A DNA stretch of 64,000 nt from Liolophura sinensis (GCF_032854445.1 NC_088305.1:26002628-26066627); one strand, 5' to 3'. Shown: positions 43,831 to 57,335, counted from the stretch's first letter. Notes: generated by a model not told the origin, from the sequence alone. Made by a program: numbers and translations.

Positions 43831-45475
43831 CTCATCTGTTGTTGGTCCGAGTCTGCCGAAATCGGCTCAATGGGGTTCAATCAAATTCTCGGCAACGCTA
43901 CCATCTCAGGAAGCACCTTCAGATTAAGCTTCAACTGACTCTACAAGGTTCTTCACGAAATCAGTCGTTCATTTCTGACATTTTTTATTAGTTTAAAATT
44001 AAAATCTTCAGTCCTCTGTCTTCGCAAAACTGTTATGTTCAAATCTAGAGGTCGAACTGACATGGTGAGGTCTTGGAGGGAAATATGCATTTATTGGTCA
44101 ATAACTGTCACGTTCTGATTGGATGATTTAATTCCCACCAATTCCGTTGGCATGGGCTTGCTCCAACCACCTGGACCGTTATATATTAACAAAAAGGAGA
44201 TTTGTTTTTTATGTTATCCCCCTTCCCTTCTAATAGATCCATCATGACATGATACTATGTTAAAATAGAAATAAATTGCGGCCTCCCGAGTTCTCAAATA
44301 GTGGACAATTCCCGTCTGCTATGCATTATCTAGGTTATTTGAGCATGGCAAACTACGTTTTTTCTCTTAATTATAAAATTGTATAACGACAACGTTAAGT
44401 ATGTGCATTGTAGAACTGCAAAGAGGTGTTTGCGTCTGTTGTATAACTATAGAGGATGTTAAAATACTGCAAACTAATTTTTTTATGTAAACGTTGAGCT
44501 GCGAAACATGTGAATTAAAAATTTACTTCCATAAAACGTTTTTGATATGTATCAAGGGTGTGGGGAATTCAAGCTGTAGAATAATTGGTCTTAGTTATAC
44601 GACAAGCTGTGTTCGAAAGATTGACTTGCTACAAGGCCTGAAAAATCTTTAAAAAGTTTAAATCTTTAGTATCGCCGGCGGCGAAATGTTATGGTATTAT
44701 TTTAGACGTTATCTACATAAAGTTGAGACCTTCAGATTTATTGACACGAATCTGACTTTGAATGAACAATGGAATGTTCAGTTTCATATAGAATTTCCTT
44801 TCATCAACTGGCCCAAGCCGCTGTAGTAGCTATACTGTAAGGATTACAGCACGCCACACGCAGGACAAGTTCGAAACATGCCTCACTGACTGACAGGGTT
44901 ACCTCCCATTGTTGTCTAAACGACGGAAGCGAAGTTTGAAATGTGTAATAGGGTATTGTGTTGTAATTATGCGGCCTACCATCTTTCTGTCTATGGGAAA
45001 TACGACCTGTCATTAATTCATTATCGATAGAAAGGAAGATATTTGGTTTACTGGACTAATAATTCACTTTCAGTCCAGTGTACTGTTTGTATGTGCAATC
45101 CAGGAGCTAACGTTGTGCTGTGGGAATCTTTGCACTGCCTCATTTGCATAGTATCTCGTCGGGCAGACAGTTTTAGAATCAGTGACGAATGTCCCCTTAT
45201 AATTCTATTAATTGGCATTTTTCGGAAAATATAGGCCCAGAAGGTTTAGTTAGGAGTCAAAAGCAATTTTTGTATTTAACTGAACCAGTTCAAAAATTCT
45301 GAATTTCTTTTGGGAGCGTGTTAATTGTAAAACTACAATAAGGTATGCTTTTAAAGCTCAAGCTCTAGAAAACGGTGTCTGATGCGACAAATTTGCATGA
45401 ATGTTCATAAAGTTAAAGTTCTGCAATCGAAGTCGGGAGATCAAAGGGATCAAAGGCTTAAACATGACTGATAGG

Positions 45476-45670
45476 CCTGGTGTCAGTACAATGTGGCTGG
45501 ATGGGATGTCATGTCTGGTGTCTTTAGCATGATACTTTAGTGGCAACAGCACTTTGGAGGCATGGACTCGCCATGTCACAAGAAGACACAGCATGTGTAA
45601 ACACACCAAATGACTCCTCGTCATGTAACAAGAGTTGTTAAGCTCTACGTTAAACGGCAGGCATACGTAT
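45476..45670 (+). repeat. SINE family B
   Basis: TGTCTGGTGTCTTTAGCATG, GGCATGGACTCGCCATG, AATGACTCCTCGTCATGTAA and GTTAAGCTCTACGTTAAAC. From 45,671 to 46,020 nothing is recognised. Confidence 0.65.
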
Positions 45671-46024
45671 ATATAGGCCTACACCCGTAGATCTGTACAT
45701 ATGCAGTTAAGCTCTGCAGTGTGTGTAACCCACTAACCGCGGGATATTACTCATGTGTCTTCTCCCTTGTCCTAACTGTGACAGTGTCAAATTTATGATA
45801 TGCTTTCTCACTGAAAGCACAAGCGATTTTCCTGCTCGCACGCTTTGACATGCACTAGCGAGCTAATGACGGTTCTAGGAAGAAATCGCTCGTTAAGGTC
45901 ACAGCTAAGTGACGTGTGCAACGAGCCGTGCAAGATCCCACAAAGAAAGTGTACATATTGTCTGCTTCGGTGGATTATGAAGAAAACAGAAAATGAACTG
46001 CTCGTCACCCTTTTTTAAAAGAAG

Positions 46025-46505
46025 GGCAAAATGACATGCCATCAGAGATCAAAATGTGCAAATGCAATCTGCCGTCCGAATGCAGGAAATTTGATAAAAT
46101 CAGTCAAAATGCAGAACATAGTATGCAAACTAAATGTAGAAAATGACATGCAATCTGACGTTAGAATGTATATACAATGACAAGTAATCAGAGATTTAAA
46201 ATGTACAAAATGGCATGTAATCAGAGATCAGAATGTACAAAATGGAATGCAATCTGTCGTCAGAATGTATATACAGTGGCAAGTAAAATCAGAGATCAGA
46301 ATGTACACAGTGGCATGCAATCTGACGTCAGGATGTATATACAATGGCAAGTAAGATCAGAGATTTCAAATGTACAAAATGACATGCAATCTGACGTCAA
46401 AATGTGCACAAAAATGCCCAAATTAGTCAGACTGTACAAAATGGCATGAAATGAGGCGATATTCAGATATAAAATGATATTCAGAATGACATGCAATTAG
46501 ACTTT
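46025..46505. repeat. Irregular minisatellite, about 60-80-bp unit
   Basis: Blocks ATGTACAAAATGGCATGCAA, TCTGACGTCAGAATGTATAT, ACAATGGCAAGTA and ATCAGAGATCAGA recur in varying order, six to seven times. From 46,506 to 47,410 nothing else is recognised. Confidence 0.8.
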
Positions 46506-47410
46506 AGAATATAAAATGTGATGCATCGTGGCCAAGTCCAGTTGCTCTAAAACGAACGTGGGAAAGACTATCTTAAGTAATTAACTTCCACATCATATAA
46601 CATTTTGTTGCACAATCACCAACGAGAAACCAAATGCAGACCATCTAAGTCATTCAAAGGTTTTGTATGTACTAAATAAGCGCTCTCTTGCATTTGTTCT
46701 ACTGTGCACTTTTGGTCTTGGCCATTCCTGAGAACTTGAATACATTATGGGCAGAGATACAAGGACTTGAATTCTTTAGTACATGTTCCCAGTCCCCAAT
46801 GGCTCAGTCATCAGATCATTCATATGAGAGATAGAAGCCTGACCTCTCGGTACTGATCTATATTCTGCACGCTAACAAAGGTGTGTGTTTACCCTCTCGC
46901 CTTTCCCATGGAGTGAATCAGTACGCATGTCAGTAAAATGAAATAGGTGGTTCACAGGAGGGCGCATAAAATATAGCAAGTGTAGCTAGACGTTGTTTGG
47001 TTGTATATATAGCGGTACATGAATAGCTGATATTTATACAGCAAAGCCAGCTTGTCCAAGCAGATACAATTCCCTCGCATCAAAATGTATTAGATCTATA
47101 GGCCTATGTTATTATCTTACTATGTGTTTTTTTATTGCTTTTTGTAATATTTGGTGAAAGGAACGAGATGAACCAAAATTCTGGCCCTAGTATGAAAGTC
47201 ACATCTAGTATATATATAGCTTTCTCTCATACCAAGAAGAACTAACGAAGCAATCTTTCCCCAAGCCCGTTTAACATCACTCTCTCTTTGATTGGGTTTG
47301 TCAAACTTTTTTGCGCTAATCAGGATAATTAATTCAACGAAAGACTGAAGGCGTCGACTTCAATTGGTCGAATACGAAATTCAAAACTTAAAAAATAATG
47401 TGCTAATTTT

Positions 47411-47616
47411 AACAGAAAGTCTGTTGCCTGAGTGATGCTAGAATGTACTCTGCTATTGCAGCAGACTATTTTGTTAAAATATATAACATACATATTCTAT
47501 TAATTCGACATGAAGATGCTATCATACTAACAGGATGTTATGTTGAATTTGACATCCTATTGTGTTATAATAACAGAGTACATTCTAGTATCACTCAGTC
47601 AACAGACTTTCTGTTA
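47411..47616. mobile_element. MITE-like hairpin element, about 205 bp
   Basis: Terminal inverted repeats of about 43 bp (AACAGAAAGTCTGTTG..GAATGTACTCTG and its inverse) differ at two or three places. They are bounded by TA on each side, as in Tc1/mariner-derived elements. The centre has no coding capacity. Confidence 0.8.
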
Positions 47617-48842
47617 GAAACGTACAGGTTAATTTTTTGAGTGTATTGAATGAACAGAGGGGGCACAGAGTGTAGATCTTCAGATCTAGTAAGCGACTCG
47701 TCAGTATAGGGAGCGACCATCTTTAGAAAGCTTTGTTCCTCCTACAGTCTTCTGAAAGCTCACTAACACTTTAGTGAGAAAGGAATGACCCAAAAGCAAT
47801 ACAGGCCCTAGCAGGTACATTCCCCAACGCCTCGCTGCTTGAGTGCATACTATCTCAACATCGTGTGATTCGAAAAGAATAGTGCGGTCGCCATTTAACC
47901 GGCCAGTTTTTATGTCTTGTCACGCGCATGCCCCTTGCGCTGTATATGTTTCGAGTCTGACGCATTACTTGGCTTAAAACGTTGACATTGCTACCAGCCT
48001 TGTAAACAAATCACAGGTAAGTACACATATATCATCGTGATGTGAAACGCTTTGGCGGCTGTACAGCTCGCTGTGTATGCTGAACTCTCTGTGCTTGGGT
48101 TTTTTATTTTGCACCATTTTGAGCAACCACTGGAGTTGTGAATGAACATTAAGGTGAATGGCTGTACAGTCACCTTTTGACAAGTGCACAGCTTACTATG
48201 GGCGCCAGACGCCAATATTCATAATATTTTTACTTATGACCTTCTGTGCTATTTAACTTGAAACTTTTAAGCAACGACTAGAGTTTTAAAGATACCACAG
48301 CTGTCTGCCCTATCGCGTTGTGGCGACCGCATGGCTAGTTGTATGCACTTCAGGCCCTTTAGCTGACGTTATTTTCTTCCGGAGAAGTTTTTGCGTAAAG
48401 AGTGTCACAGCACGATGAAATGAACAGGTTTTCGAACATACCATAGATAATTCCTTGGTTATATCGTGGTGATTGCACGGTTTTCCCTTTGCATGTCATG
48501 GTGAAAACAAAATATTTACGATATTAATAGGATGACCAAATTTTAGCACAAATATTTTTATTAAACATGCGTTACATTCTCAGTTATAACATTGTTTTAC
48601 AGAGACAATACATACCAAGATTTGATCCTATATACCACCGTATCTAAATGAACATTTTTTTCACATGTCTTTTTCTCATTAAAGTAAAATGAAAAAAAAT
48701 AATGAAGACTATACATAGATAATCATCTTTTTAATTCTTTCACCTGAAAGAAAGATGATTACGCCTCATCTTTTTAATTCTTTTACCTGAATTTATGTAT
48801 TTTTTTATGTTTTCCCCAGCTTAAACAATCCCGTTGTAAACT
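47617..48842. other. Unassigned intergenic stretch
   Basis: I see no exon or known repeat. There is a small local duplication around 48,720-48,790 (ATCTTTTTAATTCTTTCACC twice). Confidence 0.4.
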
Positions 48843-50243
48843 TGTACATGATTACGCCTTGTCGCGCTATGATCAGTGTACATGTTTACGCTTTGTCGTG
48901 CTATGAGCAGTGTATATGATTTCGCCTTGTGGCGGTATTATCAGCGTACATGATTACGCCTTGTCGTGCTATGATCAGTGTATACGATTTCGCCTTGTGG
49001 CGCTATGATCAGCGTATATGATTACGACTTGTCGTGCTATGAGCATTGTATTTGATTACGCCTTGTCGTGCTATGAGTAGTGTATATGATTACGCTTTGT
49101 CGTGCTATGAGCAGTGTACATGATTACTCCTTGTCGTGCGTTGATCAGTGTACATGATTACGCCTTGTCGTGCTATCAGCAATGTATATGATTACGCCTT
49201 GTCGTGCTATGATCAGTGTACATGATTACGCCTTGTGGCGCTATGAGCAGTGTATATGACTTCGCCTTGTCGTGCTATGAGCAGTGTACATGATTACGCC
49301 TTGTCGTGCTATGAGCAGTGTATATAATTACGCCTTGTCGTGCTATGATCAGTGTACATGATTACGCCTTGTGGCGCTATGAGCAGTGTACATGATTACG
49401 CCTTGTCGTGGTATGATCAGTGTACATGATTACGCCTTGTCGTGCTATGAGCAGTGTACATGATTACGCCTTGTGGCGCTATGATCAGTGTACATGGTTA
49501 CTCCTTGTCGTGCTATGAGCAGTGTACATGATTACGCCTTGTCGTGCTATGATCAGTGTACATGATTACGCCTTGTCGTGCTATGAGCAGTGTACATGAT
49601 TACTCCTTGTCATGCTATGTGCAGTGTACATGATTACGCCTTGTCGTGCTATGATCAGTGTACATGATTACTCCTTGTGGCGCTATGATCAGTGTACATG
49701 ACTACGCCTTGTCGTGCTATGAGCAGTGTACATGATTACTTCTTGTCGTGCTATGATCAGTGTACATGATTTCGCCTTGTCGTGCTATGATCAGTGTACA
49801 TGATTTCGCCTTGTCCTGCTATGATCAGTGTACATGATTACTCCTTGTCGTGCTATGAGCAGTGTATATGATTACGCCTTGTCGTGGTATTATCAGTGTA
49901 CATGATTTCGCCTTGTCGTGGTATGATCAGTGTACATGATTACGCCTTGTGGCGCTATGATCAGTGGACATGGTTACTCCTTGTCATGCTATGTGCAGTG
50001 TACATGATTACGCCTTGTCGTGCTATGAGCAGTGTACATGATTACGCCTTGTCGTGCTATGATCAGTGTACATGATTACTCCTTGTCGTGCTATGAGCAG
50101 TGTATATGATTTCGCCTTGTCGTGCTATGAGCAGTGTACATGATTACGCCTTGTCGTGCTATGAGCAGTGTACATGATTTCGCCTTGTCGTGCTATGATC
50201 AGTGTACATGATTACGTCTTGTCGTGCTATGAGCAGTGTACAT
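48843..50243. repeat. Minisatellite, 34-bp unit, about 41 copies
   Basis: The unit is TGTACATGATTACGCC, TTGTCGTGCTATGATCAG. Units mix a few fixed variants: TCGTGC or TGGCGC, GATCAG or GAGCAG, TACGCC, TACTCC or TTCGCC. The array is continuous with no spacers. Confidence 0.95.
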
Positions 50244-50866
50244 CATCGTCTTATACTGTACTTTTTTCTCAGGTATTTGAACCCTTGTTGTTATCGGCTT
50301 GGGCTTTTAGGCTGTTTATGATATAATTGCATTTCATGGCACTTGTAGATTCATGGCTTCTCTCCTCTTCACGTCTACCCTGTTAGTGTAGCTATACCTA
50401 AAATAGTACACGACGAATTTGAAAAATGTTGAGGACGTGTAGCTGATAGTACAACCTCTACAAAACCTGAATACTACAGGCAGACCTTTAGCTATATTGT
50501 TCTTTGTTGTATCTAGATGATGAACATGGGCTTGTATCATATTCTGTGTACCGAGCAGAGGTTAAAACGGACCTGAGGATGGTAAATATCAATATGTTGA
50601 ACTGAAACAAGGAAATGTCACAACCACTGGCTCAGCATTACAATGTGTCACTCATCCTCCGCAGGATTGGCTGCGGTTATATACCTGAAGAGGATTGTAA
50701 GGTGACTTTGTTATGGGTGGTGACTCCTTCCATCCTCATACTTGGCCACCGTCGTACAAATAATTTAATGTAAATCAAGGTGAGCCGGCTACTGAATACA
50801 CCTTTCCACCTATCATATGAACATTGTCGTTAACGTGTGGGAACTGAATTTTCAATGTGCGAGAAC

Positions 50867-51200
50867 CAGGGCTATAGCCTTGTCTGGATTTGATTATACC
50901 AGCACCCAGACTATAGGCCTCGTCTAGATTTGAATATGTCAGCACCTTGGCTGAAGACATCGTGTCGGTTTGAATATGCCAGCACCCAGACTATAGGCCT
51001 CGTCTAGATTTGAATATGTCAGCACCTTGGCTGTAGGCCTCGTCTGGGTTTGAATATATCAACCTCTTGGCTATAGGCCTCGTCTGGACGTGAATGTACG
51101 ATAACTATTTTTCAGGCCTAACCTGGATTTGAATATACTAGCACCTTGGATTTCGCCTGGATTTGAATAAACCAGCACGTTGGCTGTAGGTCACGTCTAC
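50867..51200. repeat. Minisatellite, about 43-bp unit, eight diverged copies
   Basis: Built on GGCTATAGGCCTCGTCTGG, ATTTGAATATGTCAGCACC and TT. Later units are degraded. From 50,244 to 50,866 and from 51,201 to 51,780 nothing else is recognised. Confidence 0.85.
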
Positions 51201-51779
51201 AGCAAGTGTAACTCGTTAGATGACTAAGCCAGTGAGGGTAACATGTAACATTCAGTCTCCATTTTGATCATTATACGGTGTAGAGAACAGCGTTCTCCAT
51301 CTGCTTTTCTACAAAGACTTTAAATCGTTTTTTTCCCTCTCAGCTTGACTGTAGCCAGGACATAAATATTTCAGAATATTCTACACCCTAAAACATGTTA
51401 ATTAGGTCCACAACAGTTAAACAGAGAAGAAGTAATTATTTAGACCGGCGTTGGTAAATAAATAAATAACTTAATCTATCAATCACTCAATAAACAAAGA
51501 AATTATCAAATCAAACCTGCTGGCGGTTTTTATGAACTATTAACATTAGTGTTTATCAGTGCATAGAAACATTTCCCCAGGGAGTCTTTCATTACAACTG
51601 TAACGAGGGTACACCATTCGTCGATCGTGGTGCAAACGATTTTGTCTTTGTCAAAAGTCTCTCTATGTGTTTGTGCATTGTAAGTCATATAACGTGACCG
51701 TCGCAATGTTTTTTTTTTACTTTCTTCGATTACCTTAGTCACCACAGGGATACAGGTTCACAATGTATCTATGCATGGA

Positions 51780-52341
51780 ATGAGACATTCGTATACCAGC
51801 CGTCAAGCGGATCAATAATCTTAAAACGTATAACTCAAACTGCCACAGAACTAAAACAGTACATAAAGTACATTTAAAGTATCCTGGTCCTCAAGTAGGA
51901 TAGACTCATGCACCGTACGTGGGAAGGTCTTCGAGCAACCTGCGGACTGCGGATGGTTGTGGGTTTCCTCCAGGCTCTGTGCAGTTTCCTGCTGGCCGCT
52001 GTCCTATAAGTGAAATATTCTTGAGTACGGCGCAAAACACCAATCAAATAAATAAATAAATACTTGGGGAATCCCCCAACGACCTGGGCGAGTCTCAAGT
52101 TGTATTAACCACAGAAACACGCTTACGCGATATTCCTCACTAAATCCCCCACTCACAGTAAGTTTATTCCCTTACAGGTTGATAGGGCTGACGAGAACAG
52201 ATAATATAGGATACTATAAACGACGTTCAGTATAGAGAGCAAATCCAGAGCAGCGACAACAGCGTGATAGTTGGCAAATGGTCACACTTGACCGCTGAAA
52301 TACGGTCTCCTTTTACCTTAGTTAGGGTTTTATTCTAACTT
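51780..52341 (+). repeat. Long inverted repeat, left arm (D scrap, SINE A, family C)
   Basis: 51,780-51,870 is a family D scrap. 51,909-52,063 is a 5'-truncated SINE. 52,064-52,341 is family C. The SINE-C block is the inverse of 60,085-59,628, including the unusual GTCCTATAAGTG in the SINE. Confidence 0.85.
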
Positions 52342-53348
52342 AAGAAACTTAGAGTGATGGCATTTGTTGAGGTCGTCCGTTCAAATACATATCTCGCAGC
52401 AGGCATATTAGTTAAGTATAAATTGAAAGACAAATTATTAAAGTCTGGGAATTATTTTTCAGCGCTCATACTAGATGGACACTACTTTCAGGTTTACATT
52501 GAAGAGGAAAATAAAGTAACTTCACTGTACTTTCTTACCCCATTTTCTCATAAGCCATGGTGCCAGGAGACCTCTAAGTTGCTAAATAAACAGTTTGAAA
52601 AAAAAAACTAACAGAAGCAAATTGAGAGGAGACCAGATATCTTAGGTAACGCGTGAGCTTTTGTCCGCTATCGTCGTTGCGTGTTCTGGCTTTAGTCAGT
52701 ACGCTGTAGCCCTTTATATTACATTTAGGTAGACGTTTCTGTTTGTCTACGCTGCAAGCATGTTCTCAGAGGTAAAAAATTTAAAACTGTTGACTGTCCT
52801 GGATATCTCTCAAACAGTTATATATGCGTGTCTGCGTATTAAGGGGGAATGCATACCTAGCCTGAACATCACTGAAAACATTGCATTCTTTGTCAGTAGA
52901 CCGGATAGTGCCTGGGGTAAGCGGATCCTACCCACCGCTCTTTTTTTTCACACACAATTTGAAAATTCTGAAACAAAGAGGCGTAACGTTGCTACATGCC
53001 GTTTACTTCCAGCGTGGTTCTGCTATGCTCACACACCCTGGGTAAGTTGAAAAAGACTCTACCAGAAATTTGGGTCTAAAATTCTTATTCTCCCATCAAA
53101 CAAGATTTTCTTTTTTATGCACTAATATTCCCTTTCAGTAAATATTAGACCCTTACCTGTATAGTGTTAAATGATTTTAAGGTATTATACGACCCGCTTT
53201 ATAAATTTAGAAAATTTATTACTAATTTTAAAGGGTAAGATGCACGTACTAAGGCGAGGCTGATATTGTGCGGAAGATAATTATTTGCTTTTGTATAAAA
53301 ATATGTTGTTTTTTTTATATATTAAATGGGAATATAACATTTTGAGTA

Positions 53349-53410
53349 ATTCTAGACAAGTGTATTCTAGACAAGTGTATTCTAGACAAGTGTATTCTAG
53401 ACAAGTGTAT
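53349..53410. repeat. 15-bp tandem repeat, four copies
   Basis: ATTCTAGACAAGTGT repeated four times without change. From 52,342 to 53,348 nothing is recognised; an 85-codon open frame at 52,354-52,611 matches no family I know. Confidence 0.95.
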
Positions 53411-53564
53411 GGCAATTGCAATTAAGACGAGTGCATTTTTTTAAACTAATCGTGCTTAAGCCGATGTGTTAGGACGCGTGTAATTTAATTGTTTTAAGCA
53501 TGTACAAAAACAGTTGGAAAAAAACACTAACTGAAGTAAATTGATAAACTGATTTAGATCAATG

Positions 53565-54190
53565 TGCGAAAACAGACATTCATATTCCAGTCGTCAACCC
53601 ATAAGAACGTTCCAGATCAACAGTCGCACAGCCCATTCCCAAAACCGCGCTAAACACAAACCATCGAAGAGCTAAGAAAGTATAAAAAGTACAAAAATAA
53701 GACGGAATCATAGAAAGAGAAGCCGTCAGCAGTTTTCAGTGATGTTGGAAAGACGCAAGGTATGTTTTAGGCGACTGAGTGATGGCCGTATTTCACCGGA
53801 TACGTGTCAACATTTGCAAGCTGTGTCACACTATCTGTGGTTTTATTTTCTCTGCTGTGGAAGTCTTTTGTTATATTATTTGGTCTATTCTAATAGCAAA
53901 CATACGTTTTGATTTGCACTAAAAATCTCCCGTATAACCTCTATAAATCTCTTATCAAGACAATCCCTTCAGTGTCGCATTAGACAAGTTCATTAAATGA
54001 TTTGATATTTACATACTAATTCTACACCATCAACGGCTAACATATTCCAGTTAACATCAGTTATTTTTCACTTAATTCTGCTAAAGCCATAGTGTTATAG
54101 AGGGTGTGTGACAAGAGGCCAGATTTCACTGGTTACAAATGGCCAGTTGTCAACTATCACACTATCGTCGCTGCTCTGGCTTCTCTCTCC
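53565..54190. repeat. Family D (plus) then family C (minus)
   Basis: 53,565-53,785 is a good family D copy. 54,060-54,190 is family C reversed (GCCAGATTTCACTGG, TGTCAACTATCACACT, CGTCGCTGCTCTGG). The same D-plus, C-minus order is seen at 30.2-30.7 kb, so the two may be parts of one larger element. Confidence 0.65.
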
Positions 54191-54204
54191 ATGACGCCTT
54201 TATT

Positions 54205-54872
54205 TCGCGCATACGCACCCACACACACGCACACATACACATGCACGCACATACACACACACGCGTGATAAAACAAGTATAAGTGTTGTTCTTTTTGTTT
54301 TAATGTATTACCTGTATACACTGTATAAACTGTAGACACTTGCAACTGTCTGAACCTTTATGGTTGGATGTATCACGTTAATTACCCGTGTCATATACAC
54401 ATATACAGCTACAACTGTATACACTGTATAAACTGTAGACACCCGCCCGCTATCAATTGTGTGAACTGTAATGGCTGGATGTATCACGTTAATTACCGTG
54501 TCATATACACATGTACAGCTTCAACTGTATACACTGTATAAAGTGTATACACCCGCCCTCTATCAGTTGTCTGAACTATAATGGCTGGATGTATCACGTT
54601 AATTACCGTGTCATATACACATATACAGCTTCAACTTGTATTCACTGTATAAATTGTAGACACCAGCCCTCTATCAATTTTCTGAACTGTAATGGCTGGA
54701 TATATCACGTTAATTACCGTGTCATGTAGACATATACAGCTTCAGCTGTATTCAGTGTATAAATTGTAGACACCAGCCTTCTATCGATTGTGTGAACTGT
54801 AATGGCTGGACGTATCACGTTAATTACCGGGTCATATGCACATATACAGCTTCAACTGTATACACTGTATTA
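54205..54872. repeat. CA-rich microsatellite and 109-bp minisatellite
   Basis: 54,205-54,265 is CA-rich. 54,310-54,872 is about five copies of a 109-110-bp unit (CTGTATACACTGTATAAACT, TAATGGCTGGATGTATCACG, TTAATTACCGTGTCATATAC). From 54,873 to 55,468 nothing is recognised. Confidence 0.9.
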
Positions 54873-55468
54873 AAGGAAAGAAAAGTGTGGCACATTGCAT
54901 GGTAGTGAAAGCACTGTAGCAGCCCAAAAAATGTAAAAAAAGTAATATAAAATAATAGCGGTAATTATTATTTAGGTTTAAATCGAGATCCTCTTCAGTT
55001 GCAATTTCCAAGTCGGTACATTAGGCAGATTCACACGGTTATTTTCATACTGAGCTTAAGAATGATCCACCTGCTTGGACGCTGGTGTGTAGATGGAGGT
55101 GTTGACAAGGGACATCGTTCACAAAGCGATTCTGTGTTTTAATTCAAGCTGAGGAGGCTAAACTGGAGATTTTTGGCGAAAAATACATATTATCTAGTGA
55201 AATCAAATTTTCTCTATAAATTTTAAATTCCATTTATTGCCTTATATACTCTTGACAGTATCTATTTGTAGTGTTGAAATAGTACTCAAATTGAAAAAAA
55301 ATATATGAACCACCAGCAATAAAGTTTTTAGGAGCTGTATTACTAGTTTTTACGGTTCGAGCAATTTCCTGTCCACTTCACGCCCCAGTTGTTGACCGAC
55401 TCTGTGACCCGTCTGTGTGTGCGGATCTTCAATAGACCATGACGTCAACGTTAGGGATGAGTACATAC

Positions 55469-55520
55469 CACACTTTGGCCAGTCATCGTTGTCCATAGGC
55501 TGCGTGAGCCACGGTGTATT
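55469..55520 (-). other. Orphan exon-like segment
   Basis: On the minus strand TTTTTCCTGTTAG precedes 52 bases reading NTPWLTQPMDNDDWPKC plus one base, followed by a GTATGT donor. Both splice sites and an open frame are present, but I found no neighbouring exon and do not recognise the peptide. Confidence 0.3.
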
Positions 55521-55847
55521 CTAACAGGAAAAATATACCCTTGTGCAAATGGGATAAGCGAACTGTATTCTATTAATATTAACAATTTCTAACGTCTAAA
55601 CTATTCTTGTCTGGACATTTCTTCTCCTGTTTACGTTGTTGACCCCCTCTTCATGTTCCATCCTACACATTATAGGCCTATTTGAAAAGTAATGTTTTCC
55701 TTCCATTTGTTTTTAGTTTTACAGAAATGATATGAGTGATGTGTGTTTCTGATAAAGAGTAAATTTTGGTATCGTTATATATGTTCCATACGACGGATTT
55801 GTTTGTTAATACGTGTAACCATTGTGTAAAAGATCTTTCATTTGTTA

Positions 55848-56140
55848 ACTTATTTATTTGATTTGTGTTTGACGCGGTTCTCAAGAATATTTCATTTATA
55901 TGACTGCGGTCAGTATTGTGGTGAGAGAAAACCGAACGAAGCCCTGAGGAAGCCGGAAATACGAAAATATGCCGGTTTTTTTCTCTTGTCGTACGCTAGA
56001 AGGTCTTGCAGCAACCTTTGGATGGTCTTGGGGTACCCCCGTTCTCTGTCCGGTTTCCTCTCACCATAATGTTGGCCGCCGTCGTGTGAGTGAAATATTC
56101 TTGACTACGGCGTAGATCGCCAATCAAACCAAATCACTCT
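55848..56140. repeat. Head-to-head pair of SINE A fragments
   Basis: 55,848-55,960 is a minus-strand tail part. 56,007-56,140 is a plus-strand tail part (GGATGGTCTTGGGG, GTGAAATATTCTTGACTACG). Confidence 0.75.
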
Positions 56141-56268
56141 CTGACACACTGCTATTAAAGAAATAAATTGTTTTTTCTGCCATCCAGTGGTAGTGTAGTG
56201 GTTAGAGAGTATATCCATGTAGATTTCTTTGTAGAGAGAGAGGTGACCTCCATGTACTGTTTTCTTAA

Positions 56269-56587
56269 TTTTTTTTTTTTTTTGATTGGTGTTTTACGCC
56301 GTACTCAAGAATATTTCACTTATACGACGGCGGCCAGCATTATGGTGGGTGGAAACCGGGCACAGCCCGGGGGAAACCCACGACCATCCGCAGGTTGCTG
56401 GCAGACCTTCCCACTTAGGGCCGGAGAGGGAGCCAGTATGAGGTTTTCTTAATAGGTAGATAATTATATATATATATGATAAATTAAGTATAATTCTTTT
56501 TATATTGATTACTAAAATACAGAATATGTACACGTGGGTTTGCCCCGGATTCTTCCCGGTTTACTCCCAAGAATCAAATAAATAAAT
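56269..56587. repeat. SINE A (minus) and a small plus-strand tail
   Basis: 56,269-56,445 is a well-preserved minus-strand copy beginning with poly-T, so it has a poly(A) tail like the 32.7-kb element. 56,532-56,587 is a short plus-strand tail. From 56,588 to 57,212 nothing is recognised. Confidence 0.8.
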
Positions 56588-57212
56588 TAATGAATAAATC
56601 AGTTTGCTGTCAGCCAATGATTGACAGCTAAGGTAGACATGTCGATCTTGTTCAGTCTGACACACTCCGTTTCAGCAATGAGCCAAATTCCCCGCTTTAC
56701 AGCTTTACCTTGTTTAGTCAGGAATTGGTAATATTAATAGTAAATGGCAGGGATTTATCAATATACATAAATGTATTATCGTTGTCCACTGGTGATTTCA
56801 TCCAGCTGATCAGGGCAAACAGTTACAAAACTTTTGTGTTTCAAAATCATATCAACCTTCAAAGTGTGGGTAAGCTGGGACGTGATATCGTGTATGAATA
56901 ATAAGGAGAATAGAAATAGGCTGTTTTAACAGAAATATAAAAAATGCTATGACATGTCAAAGGGGATCGATGACAAATGAAGCGGCAGTTTTTTTTTTAA
57001 GTTGTAAAAACTAACTGCAGTGTTACTATGTGTTTTGCGTAACTGACTGATATCCACATTGATGTTTCCTGAAGTGACCACTCTGTTTGGTTCAACACAC
57101 AACATGCATCAGTAAATACAAATATTACACATCCGAAATTCCCAGGCGTATAGTATATGATATACATCTAGTTTTCTTTAAATATAATACATCTTTAAAT
57201 TACTGTCAGTCG

Positions 57213-57335
57213 ACTCTGCAGCAAGTCGTGGGTTCCCCCCGTGCTCTGCCTAGTTTTCCTCCCACGTTAATGCTGGTCGCCGTCGTATAAGTGAAATACT
57301 CTTGAGAACGGTGTAAAACACCAATCAAACAGAAA
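57213..57335 (+). repeat. SINE family A, 3' part
   Basis: GCAAGTCGTGGGTTCCCCC, GCCGTCGTATAAGTGAAATA and ACGGTGTAAAACACC. From 57,336 to 57,980 no repeat is recognised; it is the upstream region of SLC23 gene B. Confidence 0.8.

Noticed and set aside
46177-46449. 90-codon open frame rich in Met, Asn and Gln
   Set aside because: Translation of the irregular 60-80-bp minisatellite.
48843-50243. Possible CRISPR array (34-bp repeats)
   Set aside because: The units abut directly with no unique spacers and drift in sequence; the window is clearly eukaryotic. It is a minisatellite.
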